Part shown: piece by piece, positions 18,239-27,301 of the stretch | Position numbering within the stretch: position 1 is the first letter of the stretch | How the letters are laid out: the number at the start of each line of letters is the position of its first letter | Assembly (NCBI RefSeq): GCF_040100845.1 | Contig: NZ_JAZHSH010000001.1 | Coordinates: forward strand, 1,240,001 to 1,304,000 | Length of the DNA stretch: 64,000 nt | Direction: 5' to 3' | From: Chengkuizengella sp. SCS-71B | Lineage (GTDB): Bacteria; Bacillota; Bacilli; Paenibacillales; KCTC-33759 | Notes under the pieces: model-generated | Database searches by the model: none | Told to the model about the DNA's origin: nothing | The model's input: only the letters and a program-made list of their open reading frames with translations | Program-made: the position numbers and the translations under genes

Positions 18239-19282
18239 ATGAAGAAATTTTTAATCGTAATAGGAATGTTTATTTTTATTTTAACAGGGTGTGCGAACAC
18301 AGATCAGGTTCAAGAATCTGAATCTAATTCTGGAAAGCAAAATGAAGAAAAAAATCAAAATGAAACGAAAGATAATAAATCAGATGATAGAGAGGCTTCA
18401 TCTGAAGAAGAGCAAGATGATTCCGAAAGATCTACCCCACAAATGGATATTGTTGAGTTCGGACATGTTCACGGTATGGGTTTTAATTCTGAAGGAAGCC
18501 GATTACTTCTCTCATCACATACAGGTTTAAAAGTATATGAAGATGGAATTTGGAGTGAAGGAAAAGGAGAAGGTCATGATTATATGGGATTTGCAATGGC
18601 AAAAGATAGTTTTTTTTCTAGTGGACATCCAGCTCTAGGGTCTGAATTAAAAAATCCATTGGGAATAGTAAAAAGCTCAGATGAAGGAAAGAGTTTAGAA
18701 CAGTTAACTTTGTATGGAGAAGTAGATTTTCATGTGACGGGTGTATCCTATAATACGGGTACTCTTTACGTTATAAATTTTGCACAAAATAGTGTTATGA
18801 AAAATAAAGGATTATATTATACCCAAAATGAAACTCAGACATGGAAAAGAAGTCTTTTAGAAGGTTACCCTTCTCAGTTAAAACCTGATGCACTAGCTGT
18901 TCATCCAGATGAAGATTCCATAGTAGCAATTGCTACTGAAAATGGACTATATTTATCAATAAATTACGGTGACTCTTTTGAAAAATCATTCGATGGATAT
19001 CAAATAACAGCTGCATACTTTGATTTTGATGACCAATTATGGGTAGGAACATATAATGGACAAGCTGGACTTCAGCGCATGGATCTGAATACAGGTAAAA
19101 TAACTATAGTGAATATTCCAGATATGCCAAAGGACGCAATACAGTATATAACACTAAACCCAGAAAATACTTTAGAAATGATTATAGCTACCTATAATGT
19201 CGATATGTATAAAAGCGTAGACGGGGGTGAAAGCTGGGTTACCATTGCTGAACAAGGAAAACCTACATCAAATCTTGACTAA
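18239..19282 (+). CDS. lipoprotein, F510_1955-type glycosylhydrolase-like propeller
   Basis: About 347 residues. A lipoprotein signal (IGMFIFILTGCAN, lipobox LTGC) is followed by a charged linker of some 45 residues rich in Glu, Lys and Asn, then a propeller with sialidase/BNR-like Asp-box motifs (SSDEGKSLEQ, NYGDSFEK, SVDGGESWVT) and HVHGMGFNSEG. Proteins of this family are annotated as F510_1955-type glycosylhydrolases, but activity is not established. The start is ATG 18239 with TAGGAG 8 bases upstream; the longer frame from 18218 is unlikely. It is expected outside the membrane, anchored by lipid. Confidence 0.75.
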   Translation: MKKFLIVIGMFIFILTGCANTDQVQESESNSGKQNEEKNQNETKDNKSDDREASSEEEQDDSERSTPQMDIVEFGHVHGMGFNSEGSRLLLSSHTGLKVYEDGIWSEGKGEGHDYMGFAMAKDSFFSSGHPALGSELKNPLGIVKSSDEGKSLEQLTLYGEVDFHVTGVSYNTGTLYVINFAQNSVMKNKGLYYTQNETQTWKRSLLEGYPSQLKPDALAVHPDEDSIVAIATENGLYLSINYGDSFEKSFDGYQITAAYFDFDDQLWVGTYNGQAGLQRMDLNTGKITIVNIPDMPKDAIQYITLNPENTLEMIIATYNVDMYKSVDGGESWVTIAEQGKPTSNLD

Positions 19283-19370
19283 ATCGATATGAAAAAGATT
19301 CATATTAAAGAAACGCAGAAGAATAAACGTTAAGTTAAATTATGTTTGTTTATAAGTCAATATCTCAATG

Positions 19371-19400
19371 AAGGATGCTTCCATATGGCATCTTTTTCTT
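19371..19400 (+). terminator. terminator after the lipoprotein gene
   Basis: GATGC and GCATC enclose TTCCATATG; a T-rich run follows. Confidence 0.65.
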
Positions 19401-19540
19401 TTTTTAATACAAAAAAGAAAAAGATAGCTGCTATTTTGCATATAATTGGGCAGAATATCCAAAAAAGTGAATAGGCTCACGTTAAAACGTTTCTCAGAAT
19501 AAATTGTAGTAAATAATGGTCTATAAATGAGGTGATATCA

Positions 19541-19717
19541 TTGGCAATGGCTGAAGTTTATAAAAGACTTTTAAAAGGGGAAAAGTTCAAAAAAATTAGT
19601 GATCTTAATTTAAAGGAATTAGACATAAAAGATCCTTCAGAATTGGTAGGTTCTAATCCAGTTTTGCAGGAAGCTGCAAGAAAACACGCTAGAAATCTGA
19701 AGTACAAAAAAAAATAA
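19541..19717 (+). CDS. small basic protein, unknown
   Basis: About 58 residues starting at a TTG with GAGGTG just upstream; the frame is also open to a GTG at 19532. The sequence is charged and probably helical (EVYKRLLKGEKFKKI, ending AARKHARNLKYKKK). I do not recognise a family. It faces another small basic gene and shares a terminator hairpin with it. Confidence 0.5.
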   Translation: MAMAEVYKRLLKGEKFKKISDLNLKELDIKDPSELVGSNPVLQEAARKHARNLKYKKK

Positions 19718-19739
19718 ACTCAAAATGTTTATGAGTTTA
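19715..19739. terminator. bidirectional hairpin between convergent small genes
   Basis: TAAACTCA (19715-19722) pairs perfectly with TGAGTTTA (19732-19739) across a 9-base loop. It overlaps both stop codons and has A-rich sequence to the left, so it can act on both strands. Confidence 0.55.
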
Positions 19740-19913
19740 CTTAAATCCCAAGATTTTTTTAACAAGTGGTTCGTTTTTATTAACATGAACTGTTTTTACG
19801 ATTTGCCCCGTAGCTATGTATTCAGAATGATTTGTTTTATGATTTCTATTTAATAGCTTTCTTTTTGCACGTTTTTTAATATCTGTAGGTTCAATTGGAG
19901 TTCTTGACATCAT
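19737..19913 (-). CDS. small basic protein, unknown
   Basis: About 58 residues, very basic (IKKRAKRKLLNRNHKTNH), with AAGGGGTG three bases before the tandem ATGs at 19913 and 19910. It lies 43 bp past the stop of the membrane protein gene on the same strand, so the two may be cotranscribed. Family not recognised. The frame stays open to 19970, but that start has no ribosome site and would overlap the upstream gene. Confidence 0.5.
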   Translation of the reverse strand: MMSRTPIEPTDIKKRAKRKLLNRNHKTNHSEYIATGQIVKTVHVNKNEPLVKKILGFK

Positions 19914-19956
19914 AATCACCCCTTTATTTAATGATATAAAAAAACTAGTTGTAGAG

Positions 19957-20937
19957 TCAAGTGGAATCACTAGCGATTTCCGGAGGAGTCGTTAAAGCAA
20001 CCATATACTCAATATTCTCAACGTTTTTACTAATATTATGATGTAATAGTTCAACTAGATGTTTATCTAATACATCAAATTCATATGTATAACTACTTAA
20101 AACTGTAACCAACTCCTGATTATTATAAGCATAATGCATTAGTAAATAATTCTTTTTAAATAAATTATCGTTGTTTATTTTGTTTTTTATCATCACTTTT
20201 TCTGTTTCTTTTGATTCTTTTATTAATTCATCAAACATTTTTGGGAAATTAGTCGTATGGATTTCATAAATAAAATGAGAATCAAATTCCTTCTGATATC
20301 CTTCTTTTATTTCCTCTAAGAAGTGCTCTAATACTTCTCTAAAATCTATTGAAGGGACTGGTGTTTCATCATTTAAAAATTGTAATGTTGTAGCCTCTGC
20401 ATCATTGCTAGATAAGTATGCCATTAATTTAGCCTTACCACCTGTGATTTCAATGGTTTGGATGGCCGCTTTCTCCACGTTTTCTACTTCAATTTCCATT
20501 CGAAATAATTTAATTCTTCTCAATCTCCTAAATCCGACTGGAATGATTAGAAAGATTATCATCCAAATGACTAATAAAGAAATGCCTCTAAAGATGATTC
20601 TATTTAAATCAGATTGTATGATTGATTTCAAAAATGATTGCCACTCAGTCTCTTGATCTGGGTTTGCGAGATTGACATGTATTTGCATTTCCGAATCTAT
20701 TTTTAATGTATTTCCATCTATATTATCTATATTTTCCTCCATTATAGGCTTCTCTGATAGTAGGAAAAACGACAATGGATCTACTTTGTAAGTATTATAG
20801 CCGAGTAATACAGCTGATATAATCATCCATCCTCCAATAAGAATAATACCAGCAGCATATAAATAGGGGATGAATGAATCAACCCACATAAAAAAGGTTC
20901 GTTTTTCATATTGTAATGAATTCATATTTTTAAACAT
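19957..20937 (-). CDS. two-TM membrane protein of unknown function
   Basis: 326 residues with AGAGGAAG before the ATG. One membrane segment lies near 25-47 (PYLYAAGIILIGGWMIISAVLL) and a second near 118-135 (ISLLVIWMIIFLIIPVGF), followed directly by a basic stretch (RRLRRIKLFR). This leaves about 65 residues between them, probably outside, and a cytoplasmic C-terminal half of about 185 residues rich in acidic and aromatic residues, with a predicted helix-rich part. I do not recognise a family or catalytic motif. It may be in an operon with the small gene at 19737. Confidence 0.6.
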   Translation of the reverse strand: MFKNMNSLQYEKRTFFMWVDSFIPYLYAAGIILIGGWMIISAVLLGYNTYKVDPLSFFLLSEKPIMEENIDNIDGNTLKIDSEMQIHVNLANPDQETEWQSFLKSIIQSDLNRIIFRGISLLVIWMIIFLIIPVGFRRLRRIKLFRMEIEVENVEKAAIQTIEITGGKAKLMAYLSSNDAEATTLQFLNDETPVPSIDFREVLEHFLEEIKEGYQKEFDSHFIYEIHTTNFPKMFDELIKESKETEKVMIKNKINNDNLFKKNYLLMHYAYNNQELVTVLSSYTYEFDVLDKHLVELLHHNISKNVENIEYMVALTTPPEIASDST

Positions 20938-21275
20938 CTCAACTTCCTCTACTTAAGTTTCTATTTATTAGTTGATAAATTTACGACTTGTTTATCCAAT
21001 GTATTCGGCTTTTTCAACATAATTCCTTCCAAAAAAATCATTAATTTGAAATTTAAAACATGTTTATTTTGAAAATGCATCATTTTACAACGGAAAAATG
21101 TTAAAAAATTAGAGTCTCCATTTGATTTCACGATGTTTAAGCTTTGCTTAAACGAGTTCACTTATAATAAAACTTGGATGTGATAAAATTGGCATATGTA
21201 TTTTTAGGTTGGAAATAATATACATGGAATAGAAGCTAATTTAAACAAAAATTCACAAAGACTGAGGATGATTTT
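20938..21275. other. intergenic, divergent promoters presumed
   Basis: No supported gene. A 19-codon frame on the minus strand (20961-21020) has a good GGAAGG four bases before its ATG and could be a leader peptide of the membrane protein gene, but it is too short to support. Confidence 0.3.
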
Positions 21276-22259
21276 ATGATATATTTCCTTTTTTTTATTG
21301 CAGCAAGTTGTACAATCTTTTTGGCGATTAAGATCTCAAAATATGTGGATGTGATTAAAGAAAAATCGTCAGTAAATGGAGTTTTATTAGGGCTTATGCT
21401 TGGTGGGGCTACATCCTTACCAGAAATCACAACAAGTGTTACATCTATTGTGATTAATAATCCAGATATTGCCACCGGAAACGTGTTAGGTAGCAATTTG
21501 TTCAATTTTATGATTTTAGCAGTAGTAGATATCATATTTAGAAAGACCCAAATATTTAACTATTCAAACAAACAAAATACGATGACGAACATCCTCGTAA
21601 TGCTGCTTTTAATCTTTATTTCAGTTTCTATTTATTTTAAAATATCTTATCACATTTTTGGTATTGGTTTGGATTCAATTGTGATAGTTCTTGTGTATAG
21701 TTTAGGGATGTGGATTATCTCTAGAGTGGAAAATACCCCTACAACACAACCGATAAATGATTCCAAGAAGTATGAAAAATTCACTTTAAAAAGGGCGATT
21801 ATATCCTTTGTCTTTGCGGCTATATTCATTTTAGTATTTGGCTCAGTGTTAACTATCTCAGCTGATAAAATTGCAACGTTGACTGGAATTGATGCTTCAT
21901 TTATTGGTACGTTTTTAGTAGCAGCAAGTACAAGTTTACCAGAAGCGATTTGTATTATCGTTGCAATTCGACTTTTAAATTATAATTTAGCGATTGGATC
22001 TATTTTAGGAAGTAATACTTTTAATATTTTAATTTTAATATTTACAGATGTATTGTATAGAAAGGGCAGTTTATTATATCATTCTAGTCCAAGTCACTTA
22101 TACACTGTTCTTGGTACATTCGTACTTGCAGTAATATGTATGTATGGATTGATTAGGAAGCAGTCAAAAAATGGTTTTACATATGTTTTACCGAGTATAT
22201 TGGTAGTGATAAGTTATTTTGTTGTTAGTTATTTGATGTTCATTCAAGCTCAACAATAA
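21276..22259 (+). CDS. sodium/calcium exchanger (CaCA superfamily)
   Basis: 327 residues with about ten membrane segments in two inverted halves. Both alpha-repeats are clear: GGATSLPEITTSVTSI with GNVLGSNLFNFMIL near residues 45-85, and AASTSLPEAICIIVAIRL with GSILGSNTFNILIL near 215-255. The conserved acidic residues of the cation site (SLPE in both repeats) are present. Family members exchange Ca2+ or other cations for Na+ or H+. The start follows GAGGATG. It is a single gene closed by a bidirectional terminator. Confidence 0.88.
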   Translation: MIYFLFFIAASCTIFLAIKISKYVDVIKEKSSVNGVLLGLMLGGATSLPEITTSVTSIVINNPDIATGNVLGSNLFNFMILAVVDIIFRKTQIFNYSNKQNTMTNILVMLLLIFISVSIYFKISYHIFGIGLDSIVIVLVYSLGMWIISRVENTPTTQPINDSKKYEKFTLKRAIISFVFAAIFILVFGSVLTISADKIATLTGIDASFIGTFLVAASTSLPEAICIIVAIRLLNYNLAIGSILGSNTFNILILIFTDVLYRKGSLLYHSSPSHLYTVLGTFVLAVICMYGLIRKQSKNGFTYVLPSILVVISYFVVSYLMFIQAQQ

Positions 22260-22266
22260 AGAAAAC

Positions 22267-22299
22267 AAAAACCCTGTGCGACTGCACAGGGTTTTTTTT
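22267..22299. terminator. bidirectional terminator between exchanger and M4 protease
   Basis: AAAAACCCTGTGC pairs with GCACAGGGTTTTT around GACT; T-runs lie on the plus strand and, because of the A-run to the left, on the minus strand, so it serves both convergent genes. Confidence 0.92.
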
Positions 22300-22350
22300 C
22301 TCACTCTAAATATAACGAGGGAATTGTTATACTTAGTATTTAAATTGACA

Positions 22351-24840
22351 TTATTCTTGATTCATTTTTTCTGGTCCATGATCAGGAGCGATATAATCTT
22401 CCGCAGTTGCTTTATCAGCATTTTGGATTAACTCATCAAATGTTTGAACTTCATTCATAAAACCTGCTGCTAAAGCTCCATCGCTGAAATAGGCAACTTG
22501 ATCAATTGTGAAACCGTATTCTGTAATACTAAAGTCCGTTTCTAAAGTAGCACTGATTTCATCCCCATCTACAGTAACCCAGAACGCACTTTGAGATCCA
22601 TCATAACTTGCTACCGTACTTCCATTTTTATCTTTAATATGAACAAAATCATAATTTGCTTCTGTTGAAAAAGATGAAAAATGAATGGCAACTTGCTGTG
22701 CACCAGGTTTTGAATAAGTATAAGTTTCCGTATGATTATTTGGATAAGGATGAGGTGTATCATAACTTACATTCTCGTAGAACCACTCGCCTAGTTGTTC
22801 CTCTGGAAAAGTAGCGCTTAAGATATAAGAGTTGGTACTATTAGCACCGTTGTAACCAACAACTTGAAGATAGAATGTATCTGCACCTGAAGCTGTATAT
22901 AGGATAGATTCACTTGATGTGCTCCCATTAATGGATTTATCCAATTCAACTCCGCTGCTATTGAATAAATAAAGGTCATAATCTAAAGGTAAACTTGTTA
23001 AGTCTATGGATATATTTCCAGATCCTCCAGTTGTAAAGGTGTAGAAGTCTACATCACTTGAAGTAGAAATATATGAAGTGTAGGACACACCACTTGAAAT
23101 TGAATATGCATCACTTAAAGTATTGTTAGGTTCAAATGTATCATCAGTTGGTGTTGTAGTAGAATCACCAATACCTACAGCTGCTAAACCATCTGCAATA
23201 GCATTGTATTCTACACTATTTTCACCATATAAATCAGTAGCTGATTGCAATAATGCATTACGAGCATCATCAAATTGTGAAAACTGTGTTAAATATGAAG
23301 TTAATGCTCTGTAATAAATTTTTCCTGATTTTTCAAAGCCTATGTTTGTAGCGACATTATAAAATGCTTTGTTGGTAATGGAGCTATTAATGTGTACTCC
23401 TCCCCAATCACCTTCCCTTGTGTTAGGTAGTACTCTAAAGTCATCCATATGATCAGGGTAACCAAAAATTGTAGGATCTTCCATACTTCTGATAGCATCA
23501 TTACCATTAATGAAAATATCTTCTCCTAGTAACCATTCAGTTGAACCTTCATACTCTACCTCGGCTAAGATACCGAACACATCAGAGAAGGATTCATTTA
23601 ATGCACCAGATTGAAATTCATATTCTAAATTTGCTGTAGTATCAGTTACAGCATGTGTTAATTCGTGAGCTACAACATCTAAAGAAGCTGATAAAGCGTG
23701 TGAATTAATCCCATCTCCATCACCGTAAACCATTTGTGCACCTGTCCAGAAAGCGTTTTCTACGTTATTTCCTAAATGTACACTTGAAATGATATCAGAT
23801 CCATTATTATCATAACTGTTGCGATTATGGTTATTTAAAAAATAATCATAAACAACACCAGCATAAAAGTGTGCATCAACAGCAGCGCGTTGACGAGATG
23901 AACTAAAATTATTATTATCGTCTGTCACATAAACACCTGGGCTCGGGTTGAATTCATTTAGAGGATTCATTGTGTTTTGTGCATCATAAGTTCTAATTAC
24001 ACCATCCATTGGTTTTGTTGTATCATGCAAATAATATAAACCGTCAGATAAGTAAGTATTAAGTGTTTTTGTGTCTCCAAACACACCTGTTCCAGTACCT
24101 GTTTCAGCTGCTTCTACAATTCTATTTACTGATCTTAATACTTTACCTTTTTTAGCATCAATATAGAAAAACTCTCTACCAAGATAAGGCTCCAAAAATT
24201 GTAACTCTACTACGTATACAGGCTGCCATTTGTTTTCATGTTGATATAAGAACAGTTCAGAAGTTGGCTCTGCTGTGAAAGTATTATCATCAGGCGTAAA
24301 ACTTAAATTTTTCTTTGCTACATGAATAGCATCTTTATTAGAAAGTTTTACTGATTTACTCCATTTTTTCTTCTCTAGTTTCGGTTCTGCTTGTCCATTA
24401 ATCGCTGTAATAATTCCATCTTTATCTGTATGAATGATTAATTCAGCACCATAAACTGGAATACCATCTACAGATTGTTTTGTACGATAATGAGTCATAC
24501 CAAGCTCATCTGTTTCTGCTTTTTTTACTTCAAACTCACCACCATCTATCAGAAAAACATCTTTATTTTCATTTAGAAAATCTAAAACATCAATGTTTTT
24601 ATCAGACAACTCTCCAGAAATAAATCGAGGAATTCCTTTTTTCTCATCCCAAGAGACCTTAAACTCTTTCTTCGATTTATCTGATTTTTCAAGCATCTTA
24701 TTGAGTTTTTGGAGTTGTTTTGATTTGTCCTCCTTCACCTTGTTAGGTTCTGCATTAACATTGCTTGAAATAGGCAAAAGAAATACGCCAAGTGTAAGAG
24801 CTATGGATAATATCAATGAAACCAATTTACTTTTTTTCAT
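22351..24840 (-). CDS. secreted thermolysin-like M4 metalloprotease with PPC and CUB-like domains
   Basis: About 829 residues. A signal peptide (residues 1-30) precedes an FTP/PepSY propeptide (to about 240), then the M4 catalytic domain with the zinc motif HELTH at 392-396 and the distal ligand segment GALNESFSDVFG, and the helical C-terminal half with GGVHINSSITNKAFY. After a short TPTD linker comes a PPC-type pre-peptidase C-terminal domain (about 580-675), then a CUB-like domain (about 685-785) and an acidic tail. It is an extracellular neutral protease. The ATG at 24840 is preferred over the GTG at 24849, which overlaps its own ribosome site (AAGGTGG). Confidence 0.93.
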   Translation of the reverse strand: MKKSKLVSLILSIALTLGVFLLPISSNVNAEPNKVKEDKSKQLQKLNKMLEKSDKSKKEFKVSWDEKKGIPRFISGELSDKNIDVLDFLNENKDVFLIDGGEFEVKKAETDELGMTHYRTKQSVDGIPVYGAELIIHTDKDGIITAINGQAEPKLEKKKWSKSVKLSNKDAIHVAKKNLSFTPDDNTFTAEPTSELFLYQHENKWQPVYVVELQFLEPYLGREFFYIDAKKGKVLRSVNRIVEAAETGTGTGVFGDTKTLNTYLSDGLYYLHDTTKPMDGVIRTYDAQNTMNPLNEFNPSPGVYVTDDNNNFSSSRQRAAVDAHFYAGVVYDYFLNNHNRNSYDNNGSDIISSVHLGNNVENAFWTGAQMVYGDGDGINSHALSASLDVVAHELTHAVTDTTANLEYEFQSGALNESFSDVFGILAEVEYEGSTEWLLGEDIFINGNDAIRSMEDPTIFGYPDHMDDFRVLPNTREGDWGGVHINSSITNKAFYNVATNIGFEKSGKIYYRALTSYLTQFSQFDDARNALLQSATDLYGENSVEYNAIADGLAAVGIGDSTTTPTDDTFEPNNTLSDAYSISSGVSYTSYISTSSDVDFYTFTTGGSGNISIDLTSLPLDYDLYLFNSSGVELDKSINGSTSSESILYTASGADTFYLQVVGYNGANSTNSYILSATFPEEQLGEWFYENVSYDTPHPYPNNHTETYTYSKPGAQQVAIHFSSFSTEANYDFVHIKDKNGSTVASYDGSQSAFWVTVDGDEISATLETDFSITEYGFTIDQVAYFSDGALAAGFMNEVQTFDELIQNADKATAEDYIAPDHGPEKMNQE

Positions 24841-25272
24841 AGTTTCCACCTTTCTTAGAATGATTCAAGATTTTTTGTGTATGTGACTACTAAGTTATTA
24901 AACCTACTAAATCACCCCTTTCACTTGGAAATAGAATAAATATGATCCTTTAGATTTAATATCACCCCCTTGTAAGAATATACATTTTTCAATTTTCTGA
25001 CTTTTGATTAATAGACTAAAAAACCAAATAAGTCATCATTATCTAGTATACATATATATTAAAAGTTGTAAATAAGCATTAATAACTATAAATATTTGTG
25101 AATAATTTCACTTTGTTAAATCTCTAAGAAATAATTCCTAGTTCATTTTTTTAGTTTTTTTGTTTGGTTGGATTGAGTAGATTATTTTTAAATTATGTTA
25201 AAATTTAGTTCTTAAAGGACTTGAATTCATTCAAGTCCTTTTCAAAACCCTTTTTATTAGATGTAAAGATGG
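24841..25272. other. intergenic between protease and GH18 genes
   Basis: AT-rich, no gene seen. Reading the minus strand, two purine-rich AAGGGGGTGAT/AAAGGGGTGAT stretches (near 24905-24975) look like ribosome sites, but neither precedes a supported frame. The only strong structure is the palindrome listed separately. Confidence 0.4.
25215..25240 (-). terminator. terminator after the GH18 gene
   Basis: A perfect palindrome, AAGGACTTGAAT-TC-ATTCAAGTCCTT, 12-bp stem. It lies 33 bp past the GH18 stop on the minus strand and is followed there by TTTAAG, so the T-run is short. Confidence 0.65.
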
Positions 25273-27183
25273 TTATTTCGTCTGTACAATCGTGTTCCAG
25301 AAACTAGCCGGTTCTTGACCTAATCTCCAAGCAGCGACTCCACCTAAAGAATATTTTTTAGCTAATTCTAATCTTGCTTTTACTGTTTGTTCATCCTCTA
25401 ACCAGAATACATAAGTAAAACCGTCTTTTTTGTATTCAATTTTATACTGATTAAATCTCTCATCCCAAGTTGAAGTATATTCGTTTTCTTTTAATAGATC
25501 TTCTACACCAAATGAATATATAGCACGATTTCCTACAAGAGTACCACTGCTGTCAAACTTCCACTCTCGGATATAAAATGGTATACCTAAAATTAATTGC
25601 TCTCTGGACATTCCATAGGATAGGAATTCCTCAATTCCTTCCTCTGCCCATTGAAGACCTGAAACAGAGCCTGCCACATCACTTTCCCTATAGTGTTGGT
25701 CGTATGCCATAATGACAATGTAATCTACGATTTTTGATAATGCTTCGTGGTCGAATGCAGTTTTATGATTCCATGCTAAACTACCTCTTGGTAAATCAAT
25801 AGAAATAGTTAGATTTTTCATATGCGCTGCTTCGGTTAGTTTTTTGATGAAGGAAGTATATGCTGCTCGATCAGAACCATATAGTGTTTCAAAATCAATA
25901 TTAAGCCCATCTACACCAATTTCTGAACTCTTGGTTATTAATTTATTAATAAAATTATTTTGAGCAGTCTCATTTGCCAAAAAAGAAGATGTCAATTTAC
26001 CATCAAATTGATTATGAACTAATGGATGCACCTCAATCCCCTTTTTGTGTAACATTTTTACAGTTTCTGCATCTGAAGTATCCTCAAATTCACCATTCTC
26101 ATTTTTTAATTTAAACCATGTAGGAGAATCAATATCCAATCCTACGGCTTGATTAACGTGATCTAGAATGGTAGACCGATTAGATGATCCATTCCAACCC
26201 CAGACCTTAAGACGTGAGCTGTTGTCCCATAATACCTTTTCTCTTCTATCTATGATTTTGGTATGTTCCTCTGTTAAAGCAAATTGGACAGCTTCCTGAA
26301 CAGTATTAAATTTGTTTAAACTATTATCTTGTTGAAGAACCTCAAAGTTAGGTTCATTAAACCAAAGCTCAGTACCTTGATGTTCAATAGAAGTACGTAC
26401 AAAGTATTTAGCATAAGCAATAGCTTGATCTAAATGATAGAAGGAATTAATCTCCCTACCGCTTTGTTTAACTACAAAGGTTTTTTCATTAGAATATACT
26501 TCTTTGTTCGTTTTTGTGTTCACGATGATGGAATCTTCTATCTTTAGCGCTTCGTTTATAGCATCTTCAAGATATGACATTTTAATAGGGAGTTCTAATG
26601 ATGGTGCACTGATCTCGTAGATTGGACTTTGAGCTCTTAAAGTATCTTTTTTTTCCGCTGAGAGATCATCCCAAATCCATTTGTTTGAAGTGAGGTCGAT
26701 AATATGAACATTTCCCCATTTATAAGTTTCTTTTTTCGCATCCTCTAGGGTTTCAAAGGTCCATTCAGGTAAAGTTTTATTATCTCCTTGAATAAGTATG
26801 TAATTTGCAAAGTTATCCCATACAATTCCTGATTCCTGAAGGTTCTTGATGATCGCCTGTTTATGTTTTTGAGCTTCTGTTAGTGCTTCTTCATAAGTAT
26901 TATATTTTTTTTGAAGGGGTATCCCTTTTACAATGACTTCATATTGGGGGAAATTGCTATAAACCCATTCACGTGTAGTAATGTCTTCTACATAACTATT
27001 GGAAAAACTATTAGCATACATTTTAGCTTGATTCAGGTTAGAAAACTCTTTAAGCTGGTTGTCGTTTTGATAGACTCGGTATTTCGTAGTTAAATCTTGT
27101 GCAATGACGGTGGTTAAGGGGGAAATCTGTAAAATGAATACGGTCATAAGTAATAAAGTTAAGCTTCTTTTCATATAAATCAT
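25273..27183 (-). CDS. secreted GH18-family glycosidase with six N-terminal repeats
   Basis: 636 residues. A signal peptide (to about residue 28) is followed by about 310 residues made of six degenerate repeats of 43-60 residues, each opening with Tyr/Phe-x-Val, holding an Ala-rich helix (such as TYEEALTEAQKH) and ending in Trp/Tyr-x-Asn. The C-terminal 300 residues are a GH18 barrel: the active-site strand is GVDGLNIDFET with Glu432 as catalytic acid and Asp430; Asn428 sits where many chitinases have Asp, as in several spore cortex and YaaH-like GH18 enzymes. Barrel strands VDYIVIMAYDQHY and LGGVAAWRLGQE are also seen. The likely substrate is peptidoglycan or chitin-like glycan. Start at 27183 with AGAGGAATG upstream. 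Confidence 0.85.
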   Translation of the reverse strand: MIYMKRSLTLLLMTVFILQISPLTTVIAQDLTTKYRVYQNDNQLKEFSNLNQAKMYANSFSNSYVEDITTREWVYSNFPQYEVIVKGIPLQKKYNTYEEALTEAQKHKQAIIKNLQESGIVWDNFANYILIQGDNKTLPEWTFETLEDAKKETYKWGNVHIIDLTSNKWIWDDLSAEKKDTLRAQSPIYEISAPSLELPIKMSYLEDAINEALKIEDSIIVNTKTNKEVYSNEKTFVVKQSGREINSFYHLDQAIAYAKYFVRTSIEHQGTELWFNEPNFEVLQQDNSLNKFNTVQEAVQFALTEEHTKIIDRREKVLWDNSSRLKVWGWNGSSNRSTILDHVNQAVGLDIDSPTWFKLKNENGEFEDTSDAETVKMLHKKGIEVHPLVHNQFDGKLTSSFLANETAQNNFINKLITKSSEIGVDGLNIDFETLYGSDRAAYTSFIKKLTEAAHMKNLTISIDLPRGSLAWNHKTAFDHEALSKIVDYIVIMAYDQHYRESDVAGSVSGLQWAEEGIEEFLSYGMSREQLILGIPFYIREWKFDSSGTLVGNRAIYSFGVEDLLKENEYTSTWDERFNQYKIEYKKDGFTYVFWLEDEQTVKARLELAKKYSLGGVAAWRLGQEPASFWNTIVQTK

Positions 27184-27301
27184 CTATCATTCCTCTTTCT
27201 GCTAGATTCTATTAATTTAGACGAATGATAAGAGAAAGAGTTGCGTAAAAATTTGTAGTTTTTATTTTTAATGATAGAGTGAAAATAGATAGAATCAGAT
27301 T

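Noticed and set aside
20961-21161. Minus-strand 66-codon frame upstream of the membrane protein gene
   Set aside because: Starts with GTG lacking a ribosome site; only the last 19 codons have one, too short to support a gene.
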